Shown here: one piece after another, positions 19,389 through 28,947 of the stretch
Position numbering within the stretch: the stretch's first letter is position 1
How the letters are laid out: each line of letters opens with the position of its first letter
NCBI RefSeq assembly: GCF_030409415.1
Contig: NZ_JAUFPW010000033.1
Coordinates: 1-64,000 of the forward strand
Direction: 5' to 3'
Origin: Pedobacter aquatilis
GTDB taxonomy: Bacteria; Bacteroidota; Bacteroidia; Sphingobacteriales; Sphingobacteriaceae
Length of the DNA stretch: 64,000 bases
Made by a program: the position numbers and the translations under genes
Notes under the pieces: generated by a model
Databases searched by the model: none
Told to the model about the DNA's origin: nothing
Seen by the model: the letters and a program-made list of their open reading frames with translations, nothing else

Positions 19389-19406
19389 TTATTTTTTTGG
19401 ATTGAT

Positions 19407-19904
19407 TTAATTTGCTTGGATACTTGCAGTGTTAGCCGCATTTTCACTTACTTTTCTGGCCATACTGCAATCAGAGCAGAAGCCATAGAGATTTAAAGAA
19501 TGATGTTTAACATCAAATTTTAAAAGATCGCCAACCATGGTTTGAATTTGATGAATTCGAGGATCGCAAAATTCTACAACCTTACCACATTCGATACAAA
19601 TTACATGATCGTGTTGACGGTAGCCATAAGATTTTTCGAATTGCGCCATGTTTTTACCAAACTGATGCTTGGTAACCAAATCACACGAAACCAATAACTC
19701 TAACGTATTATATACAGTTGCACGACTTACACGATATTTTTGGTTTTTCATGTGGATGTAGAGCGTTTCTACATCAAAATGATCGTTTCTTGAATAGATT
19801 TCTTCCAATATTGCGAAACGCTCAGGTGTTTTACGAAGATTTTTGTTCTCTAAATAAGCTTCAAAAATCTTGCGAACAAGTTCATTTGTTTTCTGTTCTG
19901 ACAT
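19407..19904 (-). CDS. Fur-family transcriptional regulator
   Basis: This is a 165-residue metal-dependent repressor. The winged helix spans about residues 15-85, with the recognition segment YRVSRATVYNTLELL. The metal and dimer domain contains RQHDHVICIECGKVVEF, with the HxH pair and a CxxC, and a second CSDCS pair near the C-terminus for structural zinc. The family includes Fur, Zur and PerR; the sequence alone does not decide which. It probably shares a transcript with purA. Confidence 0.85.
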   Translation of the reverse strand: MSEQKTNELVRKIFEAYLENKNLRKTPERFAILEEIYSRNDHFDVETLYIHMKNQKYRVSRATVYNTLELLVSCDLVTKHQFGKNMAQFEKSYGYRQHDHVICIECGKVVEFCDPRIHQIQTMVGDLLKFDVKHHSLNLYGFCSDCSMARKVSENAANTASIQAN

Positions 19905-20027
19905 AGTTTTTAAACTCCGTTCAAAGGTAGTTAAATTGTTGGATTGTTGTAGCTTTTGATTGTTGAAATGTTGTAATAAGTAGGGGGGGTAAAAACTTCT
20001 GACCTTAGAAATTTGACTTCCTACTAT

Positions 20028-22235
20028 TTAAGCATCAAACCTTGTTACACCAGTTACGCCTCGTACTTCCATTAAATTTTTAATTAATTTTTCAAGATGT
20101 TCAGTGTCATTCACGAATATCATTATCGAGCCATCAAAAATACCTTCATTTGTATCAACCGTTATAGAACGCATATTTACTTTAAAGTCATTTGAAATTA
20201 CTTTTGTGATGTTATTGATTAAGCCAACATCATCAATACCCATAATGCGTAAACCAGTTAAGAAAGTTAATTCCTTTTGTTTGTTCCATTTTGCCTTGAC
20301 TATTCTATAGCCATAATTCGACATTAATTGTGCTGCATTTGGGCAATTTGTACGGTGGATTTTTATACCCTCACTTACGGTAATAAAGCCGAAAACATCA
20401 TCGCCAGGAATTGGATTACAACATGCAGCAAGCGTGTAATCTATCTTCTGCATGTCTTCACCAATAAGTAAAATATCAGATTCTGGGCCTTTTATTTTCC
20501 CTTTAATGGCATCAATACTCAAGTTTTCCGGGCGTTCTGGGCCACGGGTTTCTATTTCTTTTTCACTCACCAGATATTCCTTAATATCCTTAAGTTCTAT
20601 TTTACCCAATGCAACCTGGATAAATAATTCTTGTGTAGATGAAAGTTTAAAATAGTAACTGATTTTATTTAGATTGTCTGTGTTGTAAGTAATTTTAAGC
20701 GATTTTAACTTACGCTCTAAAATCTCTTTACCAGTTTCGGCAATTTTTCTTTTTTCTTCTTTTAAAGATGATTTTATCTTCGACTTTGCTTTGGCCGTTA
20801 CAACAACATTTAACCAGTCTTCTTTAGGTGATTGCTTACTTGAAGTAATAATTTCAACTTGATCTCCATTCTGAAGCTTGTAAGATATTGGCACCAGTTT
20901 ATGATTTACTTTGGCTCCGATACAGGTTGCACCAACATCGGTATGAATTTCGAAAGCAAAATCTAAAGCAGTTGCACCCAATGGCAATTGAATTAAAGCG
21001 CCTTTTGGTGTGAAAATGAAAATCTCATCAGAGAATAAGTTCATTTTAAAATCGTCCAGGAAATCCAGAGCATTGGCTTCCGGATTGTTAAGCATTTCGC
21101 GGACTTTCTGAATCCACTGATCCAAACCATTATCATTGCTCGATTCTTTATATTTCCAATGTGCTGCAAAACCTTTCTCGGCAATTTCATTCATACGTTG
21201 TGTACGTATTTGTACTTCAACCCATTGTCCGCGAGGTCCCATTACCGTGGTGTGCAACGATTCATAACCATTTCCTTTGGGAGATGAAACCCAATCTCTT
21301 AAACGATCTGGATTTGGGCGGTATAAATCAGTAACAATCGAGTAGGCTTTCCAACAATCTGCTTTTTCGTTTTCGTACGGGCTATCTAATATAATTCGGA
21401 TGGCAAAAAGATCATAAACCTCTTCAAAAGGAATATTTTTCTTTTTCATTTTATTCCAAATCGAATGAATAGATTTCGGGCGACCATAAACAGCCGCGAC
21501 TAAACCTTGTTCATGTACGATTTCATCAATAGGTTCAACAAATTTTTTAATAAATAAATTTCGCTCTGTTTTTTTCTCGTTTAATTTTTTTGCGATGAAT
21601 TTATACGTTTCAGGCTCCAGATATTTCATCGAGAGGTCTTCAAGCTCAGATTTTATTGCATACAAACCTAAACGGTGCGCTAAAGGTGCATATAAGTAAA
21701 TAGTTTCTGAGGCAATTTTCAATTGCTTATGGCGAGGCATGAAGTCCATCGTACGCATATTATGCAACCTGTCTGCCAATTTAATTAAGATTACCCTAAC
21801 ATCATCAGCAAGGGTTAATAACATTTTGCGGAAATTCTCTGCTTGTAGAGAACTGTTAGTGTCAAAAACACCAGAAATTTTAGTTAAGCCATCAATAATT
21901 TTTGCGGTTTTCTTGCCAAATTCCCGTTCAATATCTTCAAGCGTTATATCTGTATCTTCAACAACATCATGCAGTAAAGCGCAAACTATAGATGTTGTAC
22001 CCAAGCCAATTTCTTCGGCGGCAATTTGTGCCACAGCAATTGGATGATAAATATATGGTTCTCCAGATTTTCGGCGCATATCTTTATGGCTTTCTAAAGC
22101 CATATCAAAAGCTTTCCTGATTTCTTTTTTATCTCCTTTTTGCAATGTTGACTTGCTTGCACGGAGTAATGCTCTATATCTTTTTAATATTTCTTTCTTC
22201 TCTGCCTCTAAATCAATCACTAACTCTGTTTTCAT
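20028..22235 (-). CDS. Bifunctional (p)ppGpp synthetase/hydrolase (RelA/SpoT)
   Basis: This is a stringent-response enzyme of about 735 residues from the ATG at 22235; the upstream ATG at 22274 adds 13 residues not typical of the family. The intact HD hydrolase site (ALLHDVVEDT) and HxxxP start YHPIAVAQIA show hydrolase competence. The synthetase domain has GRPKSIHSIWNKMKK, YDLFAIRIILDS and GYESLHTTVMGP. A TGS domain (IFIFTPKGALIQLP) and a C-terminal ACT domain follow. As the only long RelA/SpoT protein seen here it likely both makes and degrades (p)ppGpp. Confidence 0.95.
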   Translation of the reverse strand: MKTELVIDLEAEKKEILKRYRALLRASKSTLQKGDKKEIRKAFDMALESHKDMRRKSGEPYIYHPIAVAQIAAEEIGLGTTSIVCALLHDVVEDTDITLEDIEREFGKKTAKIIDGLTKISGVFDTNSSLQAENFRKMLLTLADDVRVILIKLADRLHNMRTMDFMPRHKQLKIASETIYLYAPLAHRLGLYAIKSELEDLSMKYLEPETYKFIAKKLNEKKTERNLFIKKFVEPIDEIVHEQGLVAAVYGRPKSIHSIWNKMKKKNIPFEEVYDLFAIRIILDSPYENEKADCWKAYSIVTDLYRPNPDRLRDWVSSPKGNGYESLHTTVMGPRGQWVEVQIRTQRMNEIAEKGFAAHWKYKESSNDNGLDQWIQKVREMLNNPEANALDFLDDFKMNLFSDEIFIFTPKGALIQLPLGATALDFAFEIHTDVGATCIGAKVNHKLVPISYKLQNGDQVEIITSSKQSPKEDWLNVVVTAKAKSKIKSSLKEEKRKIAETGKEILERKLKSLKITYNTDNLNKISYYFKLSSTQELFIQVALGKIELKDIKEYLVSEKEIETRGPERPENLSIDAIKGKIKGPESDILLIGEDMQKIDYTLAACCNPIPGDDVFGFITVSEGIKIHRTNCPNAAQLMSNYGYRIVKAKWNKQKELTFLTGLRIMGIDDVGLINNITKVISNDFKVNMRSITVDTNEGIFDGSIMIFVNDTEHLEKLIKNLMEVRGVTGVTRFDA

Positions 22236-22322
22236 TTGTATTTTTTGCGTAAAATATTGCGTCTTATTATTCAATAAAACTTATATTAGTTTTATAAAAC
22301 TCCTAATATATGAAATAACCCC

Positions 22323-22330
22323 TAACTTTG
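22323..22330 (+). promoter_or_regulatory. Promoter -7 element for the DUF4294-gpx-bshB1 operon
   Basis: TAACTTTG is an exact TAnnTTTG match 15 bases before the chosen start codon. No good -33 TTTG is seen at the expected distance. Confidence 0.45.
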
Positions 22331-22345
22331 TTGAGGTATAAATTT

Positions 22346-22960
22346 ATGAATTTTAAAGGGCTTATCATTCTATTTATTGTCATCATTTTTGGCGCTTCTT
22401 TAAAAGCACAAGAAAATGTAGAACCAATTTTTCCTAAATTAGGTAAGTTAGATACCATAAGGGTAGCTTCCACTAATGATAATGGCGTTATGATTCCGTG
22501 GATGCAACTTTACGACGTTACCATAATCGCTCCTCATATTTTTAAATCTCCGGCCGAACAAGCTGCTTATAATAGGCTGCGCTACAATGTTCTAAAAGTG
22601 ATGCCTTATGCACTTTTTGCTAAACGTCGATACGAACAATTAGAGCGTGATTTAGTAACAACGACCGAAAAAAAACGCCAGAAAGACTTGGTTAAGCAAT
22701 GTGATAAGGAAATTAAGGACATGTTTAACCGGGAGATTAAAGATTTAACAATTACTCAAGGTAAAATTTTAACAAAACTTATTGATAGGGAAGTGGGGCG
22801 TACAACGTACGATATTGTAAAGCAAACAAAAGGTGGTTTTGCAGCGTTCTCCTATCAAGTTATTGCCAGGGTTGTTGGCCATAATTTAAAGAGCGAGTAC
22901 AACATCAACGAAGATCGGGATATTGAATCGATAATCAGAGCTTCTGGATTCTATCAATAA
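22346..22960 (+). CDS. DUF4294 secreted protein
   Basis: This protein of about 204 residues has a signal peptide ending in ASLKAQ. The DUF4294 family is recognised by NGVMIPWMQLYDVTI, AAYNRLRYNVLKVMPYA, a long charged helix and RTTYDIVKQTKGGFAAF. I chose the ATG at 22346 over the TTG at 22328. A perfect -7 box TAACTTTG lies at 22323-22330. It is the first gene of a tight unit with a glutathione peroxidase (6-base gap) and bshB1 (2-base gap). Function unknown, but the company suggests envelope redox balance. Confidence 0.82.
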   Translation: MNFKGLIILFIVIIFGASLKAQENVEPIFPKLGKLDTIRVASTNDNGVMIPWMQLYDVTIIAPHIFKSPAEQAAYNRLRYNVLKVMPYALFAKRRYEQLERDLVTTTEKKRQKDLVKQCDKEIKDMFNREIKDLTITQGKILTKLIDREVGRTTYDIVKQTKGGFAAFSYQVIARVVGHNLKSEYNINEDRDIESIIRASGFYQ

Positions 22961-22966
22961 AATATA

Positions 22967-23473
22967 ATGAAAGAAAATATACCTAATATCTATTCATTTA
23001 AAGTGAAAAAGATAACAGGCGACGAGCAGCCGCTTTCAGCTTTCCGAAATAAAGTTTTATTAATTGTTAATACAGCTTCAGAATGTGGTTTTACACCGCA
23101 ACTTGGCGAGTTACAAAAATTAAAAGATGAAATAGGTAATCCAGATTTTGAAATTTTAGGTTTTCCTACAAACGATTTTGGAAAGCAAGAACCTTTAAAT
23201 GGAAATGACATAAGCAGTTTCTGCGAGATAAACCATGGGGTTAAATTCCCTGTTTTTGATAAAATAATGGTTCGTGGCGCACATGCCCATCCTTTGTATC
23301 AGTTTTTGAGTGATAAAAAACAAAATACAAAGCTTACCTCAACGCCAAGGTGGAATTTTCATAAATACCTTATCAATAAAAAAGGCGAAGTGGAAGATTA
23401 TTTCTTTCCATTTACAAAGCCTTTAAGTTCAAAAGTTAAGAAAAAAATTCAGCGCCTGCTGGATGTAAAATAA
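22967..23473 (+). CDS. Glutathione peroxidase-family thiol peroxidase
   Basis: This 168-residue thioredoxin-fold peroxidase has the active-site segment NTASECGFTPQ, with cysteine in the selenocysteine position near residue 40, and FPTNDFGKQEP with the conserved Asn and Gln. The WNFHKYLI motif completes the catalytic tetrad. Cysteine forms usually take electrons from thioredoxin rather than glutathione. The neighbouring bshB1 makes bacillithiol, so a link to that thiol is possible but is an inference. Confidence 0.93.
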   Translation: MKENIPNIYSFKVKKITGDEQPLSAFRNKVLLIVNTASECGFTPQLGELQKLKDEIGNPDFEILGFPTNDFGKQEPLNGNDISSFCEINHGVKFPVFDKIMVRGAHAHPLYQFLSDKKQNTKLTSTPRWNFHKYLINKKGEVEDYFFPFTKPLSSKVKKKIQRLLDVK

Positions 23474-23475
23474 TA

Positions 23476-24192
23476 ATGAAGTTAGATATTTTAGTTATAG
23501 CCGTTCATCCTGATGATGCGGAACTTTGCTGTTCGGGAACGATATTAAAACACATAGCCCTAGGTAAAAAAGTTGGAATTGTAGATTTAACCAGAGGCGA
23601 GCTTGGTACAAGAGGCACAGCTGAAACGCGTGATGAAGAAGCAGCGGATTCTGCAAAAATATTGGGTTTACATGCCCGAGAAAATTTAAGATTGCGTGAT
23701 GGTTTCTTTCAGAATGATGAATTTCACCGTTTGGAAGTAATTAAGGCAATAAGAAAATATCAACCTGAAATTATTTTAAGTAATGCCTTAGAAGACCGTC
23801 ATCCCGACCATGGAAGGGCTGGAGATTTGGTTTATGATGCTGTATTTTTATCAGGTTTACCTAAAATTGAAACTGAACTTGATGGACGAAAACAATTAGC
23901 CCATCGCCCCAGATTATTGCTGCAATACATTCAAGATAGATATTTAAGGCCTGATATTATTGTTGATATTTCAGCACATATGGATAAAAAAATTGAGTCA
24001 ATCAAAGCTTTCAAAACTCAGTTTTATAATCCTGATGTTGATGGAATGCAAACATACATTTCATCGCCAGAGTTTTTCGAAACTGTAATTGGTCGTTCAA
24101 GAGAGTTTGGTAAAAGCATCGGTGCTACTTTCGGCGAAGGTTTTACCTCAAGGAAATTATTAGGTGTTGATAGTTTATTCGATTTAAAATAA
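23476..24192 (+). CDS. bshB1: Bacillithiol biosynthesis deacetylase BshB1
   Basis: This 238-residue zinc deacetylase converts GlcNAc-malate to GlcN-malate in bacillithiol synthesis. The LmbE-fold metal motif AVHPDDAELCCSGT lies at residues 8-21, followed by TRGELGTRGTAETRDEEA. The third ligand motif EDRHPDHGRAGDLV is near residue 115. The gene begins two bases after the peroxidase gene. The sequence fits the BshB1 branch used by Bacteroidota. Confidence 0.92.
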   Translation: MKLDILVIAVHPDDAELCCSGTILKHIALGKKVGIVDLTRGELGTRGTAETRDEEAADSAKILGLHARENLRLRDGFFQNDEFHRLEVIKAIRKYQPEIILSNALEDRHPDHGRAGDLVYDAVFLSGLPKIETELDGRKQLAHRPRLLLQYIQDRYLRPDIIVDISAHMDKKIESIKAFKTQFYNPDVDGMQTYISSPEFFETVIGRSREFGKSIGATFGEGFTSRKLLGVDSLFDLK

Positions 24193-24198
24193 AATTTA

Positions 24199-24234
24199 TA
24201 CCATCTAAGATTTTCCAAGGTTTCTTAGGTGGTA
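24199..24234. repeat. Hairpin related to the 35366-35426 inverted repeat
   Basis: TACCATCTAAGA and TCTTAGGTGGTA form a 12-bp stem with one G-U pair downstream of bshB1. It has no T-run, so it is not a classical terminator. It shares the CTTAGGTGGT arm with the longer repeat at 35.4 kb. Confidence 0.6.
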
Positions 24235-24289
24235 AACAACGATTTCCAACAAAATAGCCATTTATTTGTTACTCTCAAAACGAATAATA

Positions 24290-25651
24290 ATGGCGAACAT
24301 ATTCTCTTCAATCAAAAATGCGTACAATCTTTTTAAACATGTAGATTTTGCCAAATTAGATGCGCTTTCTAAAAAAGTAGATTTGCCTAAAATGGTCGAA
24401 ACAATATCAAGCCTCGATGATAAACAAATCTCGGGCATGATGAAAATGATGGGCGGCTCAGGTAAAAAGAAAGAACTCCCACCAATAGATGGCGATTTTT
24501 ATCAATTGGGCGATGAAGCTTTGAAAGATGAAGACCGGGCTTTGCAACTAAAAGTTAGAGCTTTTCTGGAAAAAGAGGTTAAGCCAATCGTAAATCATTA
24601 TTGGAACAAAGCCGAATTCCCATACGAAATTATACCAAAATTAGCCGAACTAAATATTTGCGGTTTAACTTATAAAGGTTATGGCTGCCCCGGAAAATCA
24701 AATTTGATGGAAGGAATTTTGGCTATGGAAATGGCCAGGATTGATACCTCTCTTTCTACTTTTTTTGGTGTGCAGAGTGGCTTGGCAATGGGTTCTATTT
24801 ACTTATGCGGCTCAGAAGAACAAAAGCAACAATGGCTACCGTTAATGCAAAAATTTAAAATAATTGGTGCTTTCGGTTTAACCGAACCCGAAGTTGGTTC
24901 GGCTGCGGCCGGTGGTTTAACTACAACTTGTAAATTTATAAATGGCAAATGGGTTTTAAACGGACAAAAAAAATGGATTGGCAATGCCACCTTTGCCGAT
25001 ATTTTAATTATCTGGGCTCGCGATGAAGACAGTAACGAAGTTAAAGGTTTCATTGTAAAAAAAGATAACCCGGGTTTTGCCGTTGAAAAAATGCAAGACA
25101 AGATGGCTTTAAGAATTGTACAAAATGGGATTATCACACTAACAAATTGCGAAGTAGAAGAAATCGACCGGCTTCAAAATGCTAATTCATTTAAGGATAC
25201 AGCAAAAGTTCTACAGATGACAAGAGCGGGCGTTGCCTGGCAAGCTGTTGGCTGTGCTCGCGGCGCTTATGAAAATGCGTTGGATTATACCAGAACCAGA
25301 AAACAGTTTGGAAAGCCGATTGCATCATTTCAACTAATTCAAAACCATTTGGTAGAAATGCTTTCAAATTTAACCGCAATGCAAACTTTATGTTTCCGGT
25401 TATCTCAATTGCAAGATCAAGGATTACTTAAAGACGAACATGCATCATTAGCGAAAGTTTTTTGTTCATTGCGCACACGCGATGTAGTAAGTAAAGCCCG
25501 AGAGGTAATGGGAGGAAACGGAATTTTGTTGGAATATAATGTGGCTCGTTTCGTAGCCGATGCTGAAGCTATTTATTCTTACGAAGGTACCAAAGAGATA
25601 AATACTTTAATTGTTGGTAGGGCGATAACGGGGTTTTCGGCTTTTGTTTAA
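24290..25651 (+). CDS. Acyl-CoA dehydrogenase family protein (glutaryl-CoA dehydrogenase-like)
   Basis: This is an FAD flavoenzyme of about 453 residues. The N-terminal 50 residues are a helical extension (SIKNAYNLFKHVDFAKLDAL). The middle domain carries GAFGLTEPEVGSAAAGG and KWVLNGQKKWIGNA, and the C-terminal helical domain has RKQFGKPIASFQLIQNHLV, VMGGNGILLEYN and the catalytic-glutamate segment YEGTKEINTLIVGRAITG. It likely oxidises a short-chain acyl-CoA; the pattern is closest to the glutaryl-CoA branch. I chose the ATG at 24290 over the TTG at 24266. Confidence 0.88.
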   Translation: MANIFSSIKNAYNLFKHVDFAKLDALSKKVDLPKMVETISSLDDKQISGMMKMMGGSGKKKELPPIDGDFYQLGDEALKDEDRALQLKVRAFLEKEVKPIVNHYWNKAEFPYEIIPKLAELNICGLTYKGYGCPGKSNLMEGILAMEMARIDTSLSTFFGVQSGLAMGSIYLCGSEEQKQQWLPLMQKFKIIGAFGLTEPEVGSAAAGGLTTTCKFINGKWVLNGQKKWIGNATFADILIIWARDEDSNEVKGFIVKKDNPGFAVEKMQDKMALRIVQNGIITLTNCEVEEIDRLQNANSFKDTAKVLQMTRAGVAWQAVGCARGAYENALDYTRTRKQFGKPIASFQLIQNHLVEMLSNLTAMQTLCFRLSQLQDQGLLKDEHASLAKVFCSLRTRDVVSKAREVMGGNGILLEYNVARFVADAEAIYSYEGTKEINTLIVGRAITGFSAFV

Positions 25652-25654
25652 TTT

Positions 25655-26878
25655 TCATTTCTTATTCTTCTCTTCAATCCACAGCGACATATATTTTGTA
25701 GATTGATTGGCATGATGGTTTAAAATTTGCCCGATGAAGTTGTTTTGGCGATGTTGAGCTAAATCTAAATTTTCTATTTGCCAAATAAAATGGAGTGAGA
25801 TTTCTTCATTAGCATATCGTTCATTAATAATTTGTACTCCATTTTTTTGGGCTCTAAACCAAGCTTTTTCATCTTGATACAATTTCGCAGCTTCTTCAAT
25901 AAAAACTTCCAAATCATCTTCAATAATTCCACACCAGTTTAATGTTCCCTTCATCGCTTCGGCGCCAATTGTTGTAGTTACAGATGGTGTTCCAACCTGC
26001 ATGGCATCAATAAATTTACCTTTTACACCAGCGCCAAATTGAATTGGAGCAAGCAAAATTCTGTGTTGGGCAATTGTTTTTTGAGCATTTTCAACTCTGC
26101 CTTTTATAAAAAATCTTTCGTATTTGTTTTCTAGCTGTAATACTTTTTGAGAAGCATAAGCACCATAAATATGCATGTTTACATTAGGGATTTTCTTTCT
26201 AAGCAATGGCCAAACTTTGGTTTTTAAAACCTGAACGGTATTCCAATTTGGTTCGTGCAGAAAATTTCCTATAAATACAAAATCAGCTCTTTCCCCAAAA
26301 GGAATCCAATTTTGAATCTTTTGATTTGTTATCTTTTCTTCTAAAAAAGGTAAATAGTAAAGCAGTGAGGCATCTATTTTAAATTGGTTTTGAAGAATAT
26401 CTATCTCAATCTCGGAAATGATTAAAGAAATATCGCAACGTAAAATCGAAGCAATTTCTCGCTTTGCAACATCATTAAATAAATCTAATTCTTTATCTTT
26501 TTTATTGCTTTGCTGTCTGGCACTCCTAAAAAAATGTAAATCTTCTGTATCTAAAATTCGTAAAGCATCAGGGCATTCTTGTTGCACCCGCCATCCATAT
26601 TGTTCTTCAACCATAAATCTATCGAATAAAATAACGTCTGGCATTAAATCTTTTAGAAATGAATTGAAACTTTCGTCATTTAGTTTTATTTCTTGCTCAA
26701 TAACATTTTTATCAATAAAATCATGACTAAAATCACTTTTTGATGCAGCTGAAGCGAAAGTAATTTCGTAGCCATTTTTTAGAAATAAATCTACCAATTG
26801 AATCATCCGTGTACCGGCAGCCGAAGAAGTAGGTTCAGGCCAAACAAATCCAATTATCAATAATTTCTTTCTGCTCAT
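25655..26878 (-). CDS. Glycosyltransferase family 4-like protein
   Basis: This GT-B fold glycosyltransferase is about 407 residues from the ATG at 26878 (MSRKKLLIIGFVWPEP). The N-terminal SSAAGTRMIQLVDLFLKNGY is the acceptor-side glycine and arginine loop. The C-terminal nucleotide-sugar site is FGAGVKGKFIDAMQVGTPSVTTTIGAEAM. It is cytosolic or membrane-associated, and the sugar and acceptor are unknown. Longer starts at 26902 and 26959 would run into the promoter of the divergent miaE gene and are less likely. Confidence 0.85.
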   Translation of the reverse strand: MSRKKLLIIGFVWPEPTSSAAGTRMIQLVDLFLKNGYEITFASAASKSDFSHDFIDKNVIEQEIKLNDESFNSFLKDLMPDVILFDRFMVEEQYGWRVQQECPDALRILDTEDLHFFRSARQQSNKKDKELDLFNDVAKREIASILRCDISLIISEIEIDILQNQFKIDASLLYYLPFLEEKITNQKIQNWIPFGERADFVFIGNFLHEPNWNTVQVLKTKVWPLLRKKIPNVNMHIYGAYASQKVLQLENKYERFFIKGRVENAQKTIAQHRILLAPIQFGAGVKGKFIDAMQVGTPSVTTTIGAEAMKGTLNWCGIIEDDLEVFIEEAAKLYQDEKAWFRAQKNGVQIINERYANEEISLHFIWQIENLDLAQHRQNNFIGQILNHHANQSTKYMSLWIEEKNKK

Positions 26879-26943
26879 ATCATAATATTTCTGCAAAATA
26901 AACATAACCCGCGGTTTAAATCGTGGGCTGTGCAAGAAATTCT

Positions 26944-26951
26944 TATTTTTG
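26944..26951 (+). promoter_or_regulatory. Promoter -7 element for miaE
   Basis: TATTTTTG matches TAnnTTTG and lies 22 bases before the miaE ATG at 26974, in the divergent spacer with the glycosyltransferase gene. Confidence 0.45.
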
Positions 26952-26973
26952 CACCTCAATTACAAATCACCAC

Positions 26974-27555
26974 ATGTTAGGATTAAAACTATTAACAGAC
27001 CCACGTTGGGCAAATATCGCTGAATCTAATTTAGAAGAAATCCTATCCGACCATGCCTGGTGCGAACAAAAAGCGGCTTCTAATGCAATTACTTTAATCA
27101 CTCAGAATTCCGAACATCAGGATTTAGTAGATGAATTAACGGCAATTGCAATTGAAGAAATGCAACATTTTCAAATGGTAATTGAAATTATTAAACAACG
27201 TGGTTACACATTAACCCGCGAAAGAAAAGATGATTACGTTGGGCGTTTGGTTAAATTTAGCAAGAAGGATGGAAGCAGAAATCAAGCATTTATTGATAGG
27301 CTTTTATTTGCAGCGATGATTGAAGCCAGAAGTTGTGAACGTTTTCGTGTGCTTTCTCAAAATATTAAGGATGAAGAATTAGCTAAATTTTACCACGAAT
27401 TAATGATTTCGGAAGCTACGCATTATACAACTTTCTTAAATTTTGCCCGTAAATATAGTACTGATGTTGATGTAGATAAACGCTGGAAAGAATGGTTAGA
27501 ATTTGAAGGCGAATTGATTCAAAGTTTCGGTACGAAAGAGGCAATTCACGGATAG
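26974..27555 (+). CDS. miaE: tRNA-(ms2io6A)-hydroxylase
   Basis: This diiron enzyme of about 193 residues hydroxylates the isopentenyl group of ms2i6A-37 in tRNA. The ferritin-like iron ligands appear in AIEEMQHFQMVIE (ExxH), EARSCERF and SEATHYTTF. The start MLGLKLLTDPRWANIAE matches the family, so the ATG at 26974 is preferred over the GTG at 26923. It is encoded alone. Confidence 0.92.
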   Translation: MLGLKLLTDPRWANIAESNLEEILSDHAWCEQKAASNAITLITQNSEHQDLVDELTAIAIEEMQHFQMVIEIIKQRGYTLTRERKDDYVGRLVKFSKKDGSRNQAFIDRLLFAAMIEARSCERFRVLSQNIKDEELAKFYHELMISEATHYTTFLNFARKYSTDVDVDKRWKEWLEFEGELIQSFGTKEAIHG

Positions 27556-27604
27556 CCCGAAGTCTGGTGTCCAGAAGTCAGAAGTTTTTAAGTTAATATC
27601 TGGA

Positions 27605-28675
27605 CTACGGTTTTCCAATCTCCGACTTATGTATATTCCACAACCAAATAACAATGTCCTGATAGCTGTTAATGCCTTTTTTCTGATTGTTAAGCTTTAG
27701 GAAACTATCGAAGGCAGCATCCATATAGCCAAACATTTCGCCATTGTATTTTCGCCAAAATTCCTTCTCGGTTTTAAAATCTGCTAAAACCCTATCTGAT
27801 AATTTTTCGTGGAGTAACTTATAATCCTCCGGCGATTTTATCCTGATTTCAAACAGGATGTACCTCAACATTTCGTAATTAGCCGAATATTGGTAATTCA
27901 AATCAGGGCTATTACTCGCCGTTAAATAGCCTAATAAATTTGCTTCATCTTCATAAGCAATGCCTAATTGATGCGCAATTTCGTGGCAAGAAACGTAAGG
28001 TTTAACAAAATCAGGGAGATTCATATTCATATTCGCTTCCCCAGATAATGGTGCATAGTAACCTTCAATGCCCGCTTTACTTACTATCCAAGGATTCAAA
28101 ACAGCCTTTAAACATGGGTTTGAATATCTAAATAATGATTTTTCTCTTTCCATTATTTTGTAGGCTTCGGCAGAATTAGTCTCTAATTCTTTTATTGTAT
28201 AAACCGGGTCTTTAGTTTGCTTAAGTTTTAAATCATTAGTCTTTTTAACAAAATAATTGCCCAACAAAACCAATTCTTTTACCGAATATTTATCGTTTCC
28301 AATGTTTAATTCTTCATTAATACTTGGCCGACTATAATTTAATCCCCAAACTATTTTGAAAATGACATATAGGATTAGAAAGAAATTTAAAATTTGAATG
28401 GGGACTGTAATTCTGTGTTCTTTTTTTAAAGTTTTTCTTCGCTTGTAAAATCTAGTGATTTTATAAAAAACATATCCGATAAGTAATGTATAAATAATAT
28501 CACCTATGGCAAATGGAAATGTTGATGAAATAAATCTTAAAGCTGAGGAGATGTATGGGTAAAAGCCAGCCGAGTAATATTTTTGAACTATAGAAGGGAA
28601 TAATCCGAAGAGGAAAATAACAATTGATGAGCTGATTAAAAATATTAATGATTTATAAATCGAATGCTTAAGCAC
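27605..28675 (-). CDS. DUF3810 membrane protein, putative zinc metalloprotease
   Basis: This 356-residue protein has three or four N-terminal hydrophobic helices (about residues 10-125), then a soluble domain with CHEIAHQLGIAYEDEANLLGYL near residues 230-252. This is an HExxH zinc motif with downstream acidic residues, as in gluzincin-like peptidases. Family DUF3810 is common in Bacteroidota and its substrate is unknown. The GTG start shares its first G with the TAG stop of the upstream YoeB-like toxin gene, which implies coupled translation. Confidence 0.82.
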   Translation of the reverse strand: MLKHSIYKSLIFLISSSIVIFLFGLFPSIVQKYYSAGFYPYISSALRFISSTFPFAIGDIIYTLLIGYVFYKITRFYKRRKTLKKEHRITVPIQILNFFLILYVIFKIVWGLNYSRPSINEELNIGNDKYSVKELVLLGNYFVKKTNDLKLKQTKDPVYTIKELETNSAEAYKIMEREKSLFRYSNPCLKAVLNPWIVSKAGIEGYYAPLSGEANMNMNLPDFVKPYVSCHEIAHQLGIAYEDEANLLGYLTASNSPDLNYQYSANYEMLRYILFEIRIKSPEDYKLLHEKLSDRVLADFKTEKEFWRKYNGEMFGYMDAAFDSFLKLNNQKKGINSYQDIVIWLWNIHKSEIGKP

Positions 28676-28947
28676 TAGTAATAATGTCCTTTCAATGATT
28701 GAATTTCTAAAATGACAATGATTCCGTCGTCATGAATTTCGTAAACGATACGATGTTCTTCGTTTATTCTCCGAGACCAAGAACCTGATAATTCATATTT
28801 TAGAGGCTCAGGTTTTCCTATTCCTTCAAATGGATTTTCTTGAATAGCTACAATTAATTGTTGAATCTTTTTTTGAATAGCTTTATTCCCAGACTTTTTC
28901 CAATATTTTAAGTGTTCAATAGCCTTCGGAGCAAAAATTACTTCCAT
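28675..28947 (-). CDS. YoeB-family ribosome-dependent mRNA interferase toxin
   Basis: This 90-residue toxin has the RelE/YoeB fold. The family pattern is seen in the start VIFAPKAIEHLKYW, then NPFEGIGKPEPLKYELSGSWSRRINEEHR, with the catalytic-region glutamate, arginine and histidine, and the C-terminal SLKGHYY that carries the conserved His-Tyr. It should cleave mRNA in the ribosomal A site. Its start overlaps the antitoxin end by 10 bases, the usual antitoxin-first arrangement. Confidence 0.92.
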   Translation of the reverse strand: MEVIFAPKAIEHLKYWKKSGNKAIQKKIQQLIVAIQENPFEGIGKPEPLKYELSGSWSRRINEEHRIVYEIHDDGIIVILEIQSLKGHYY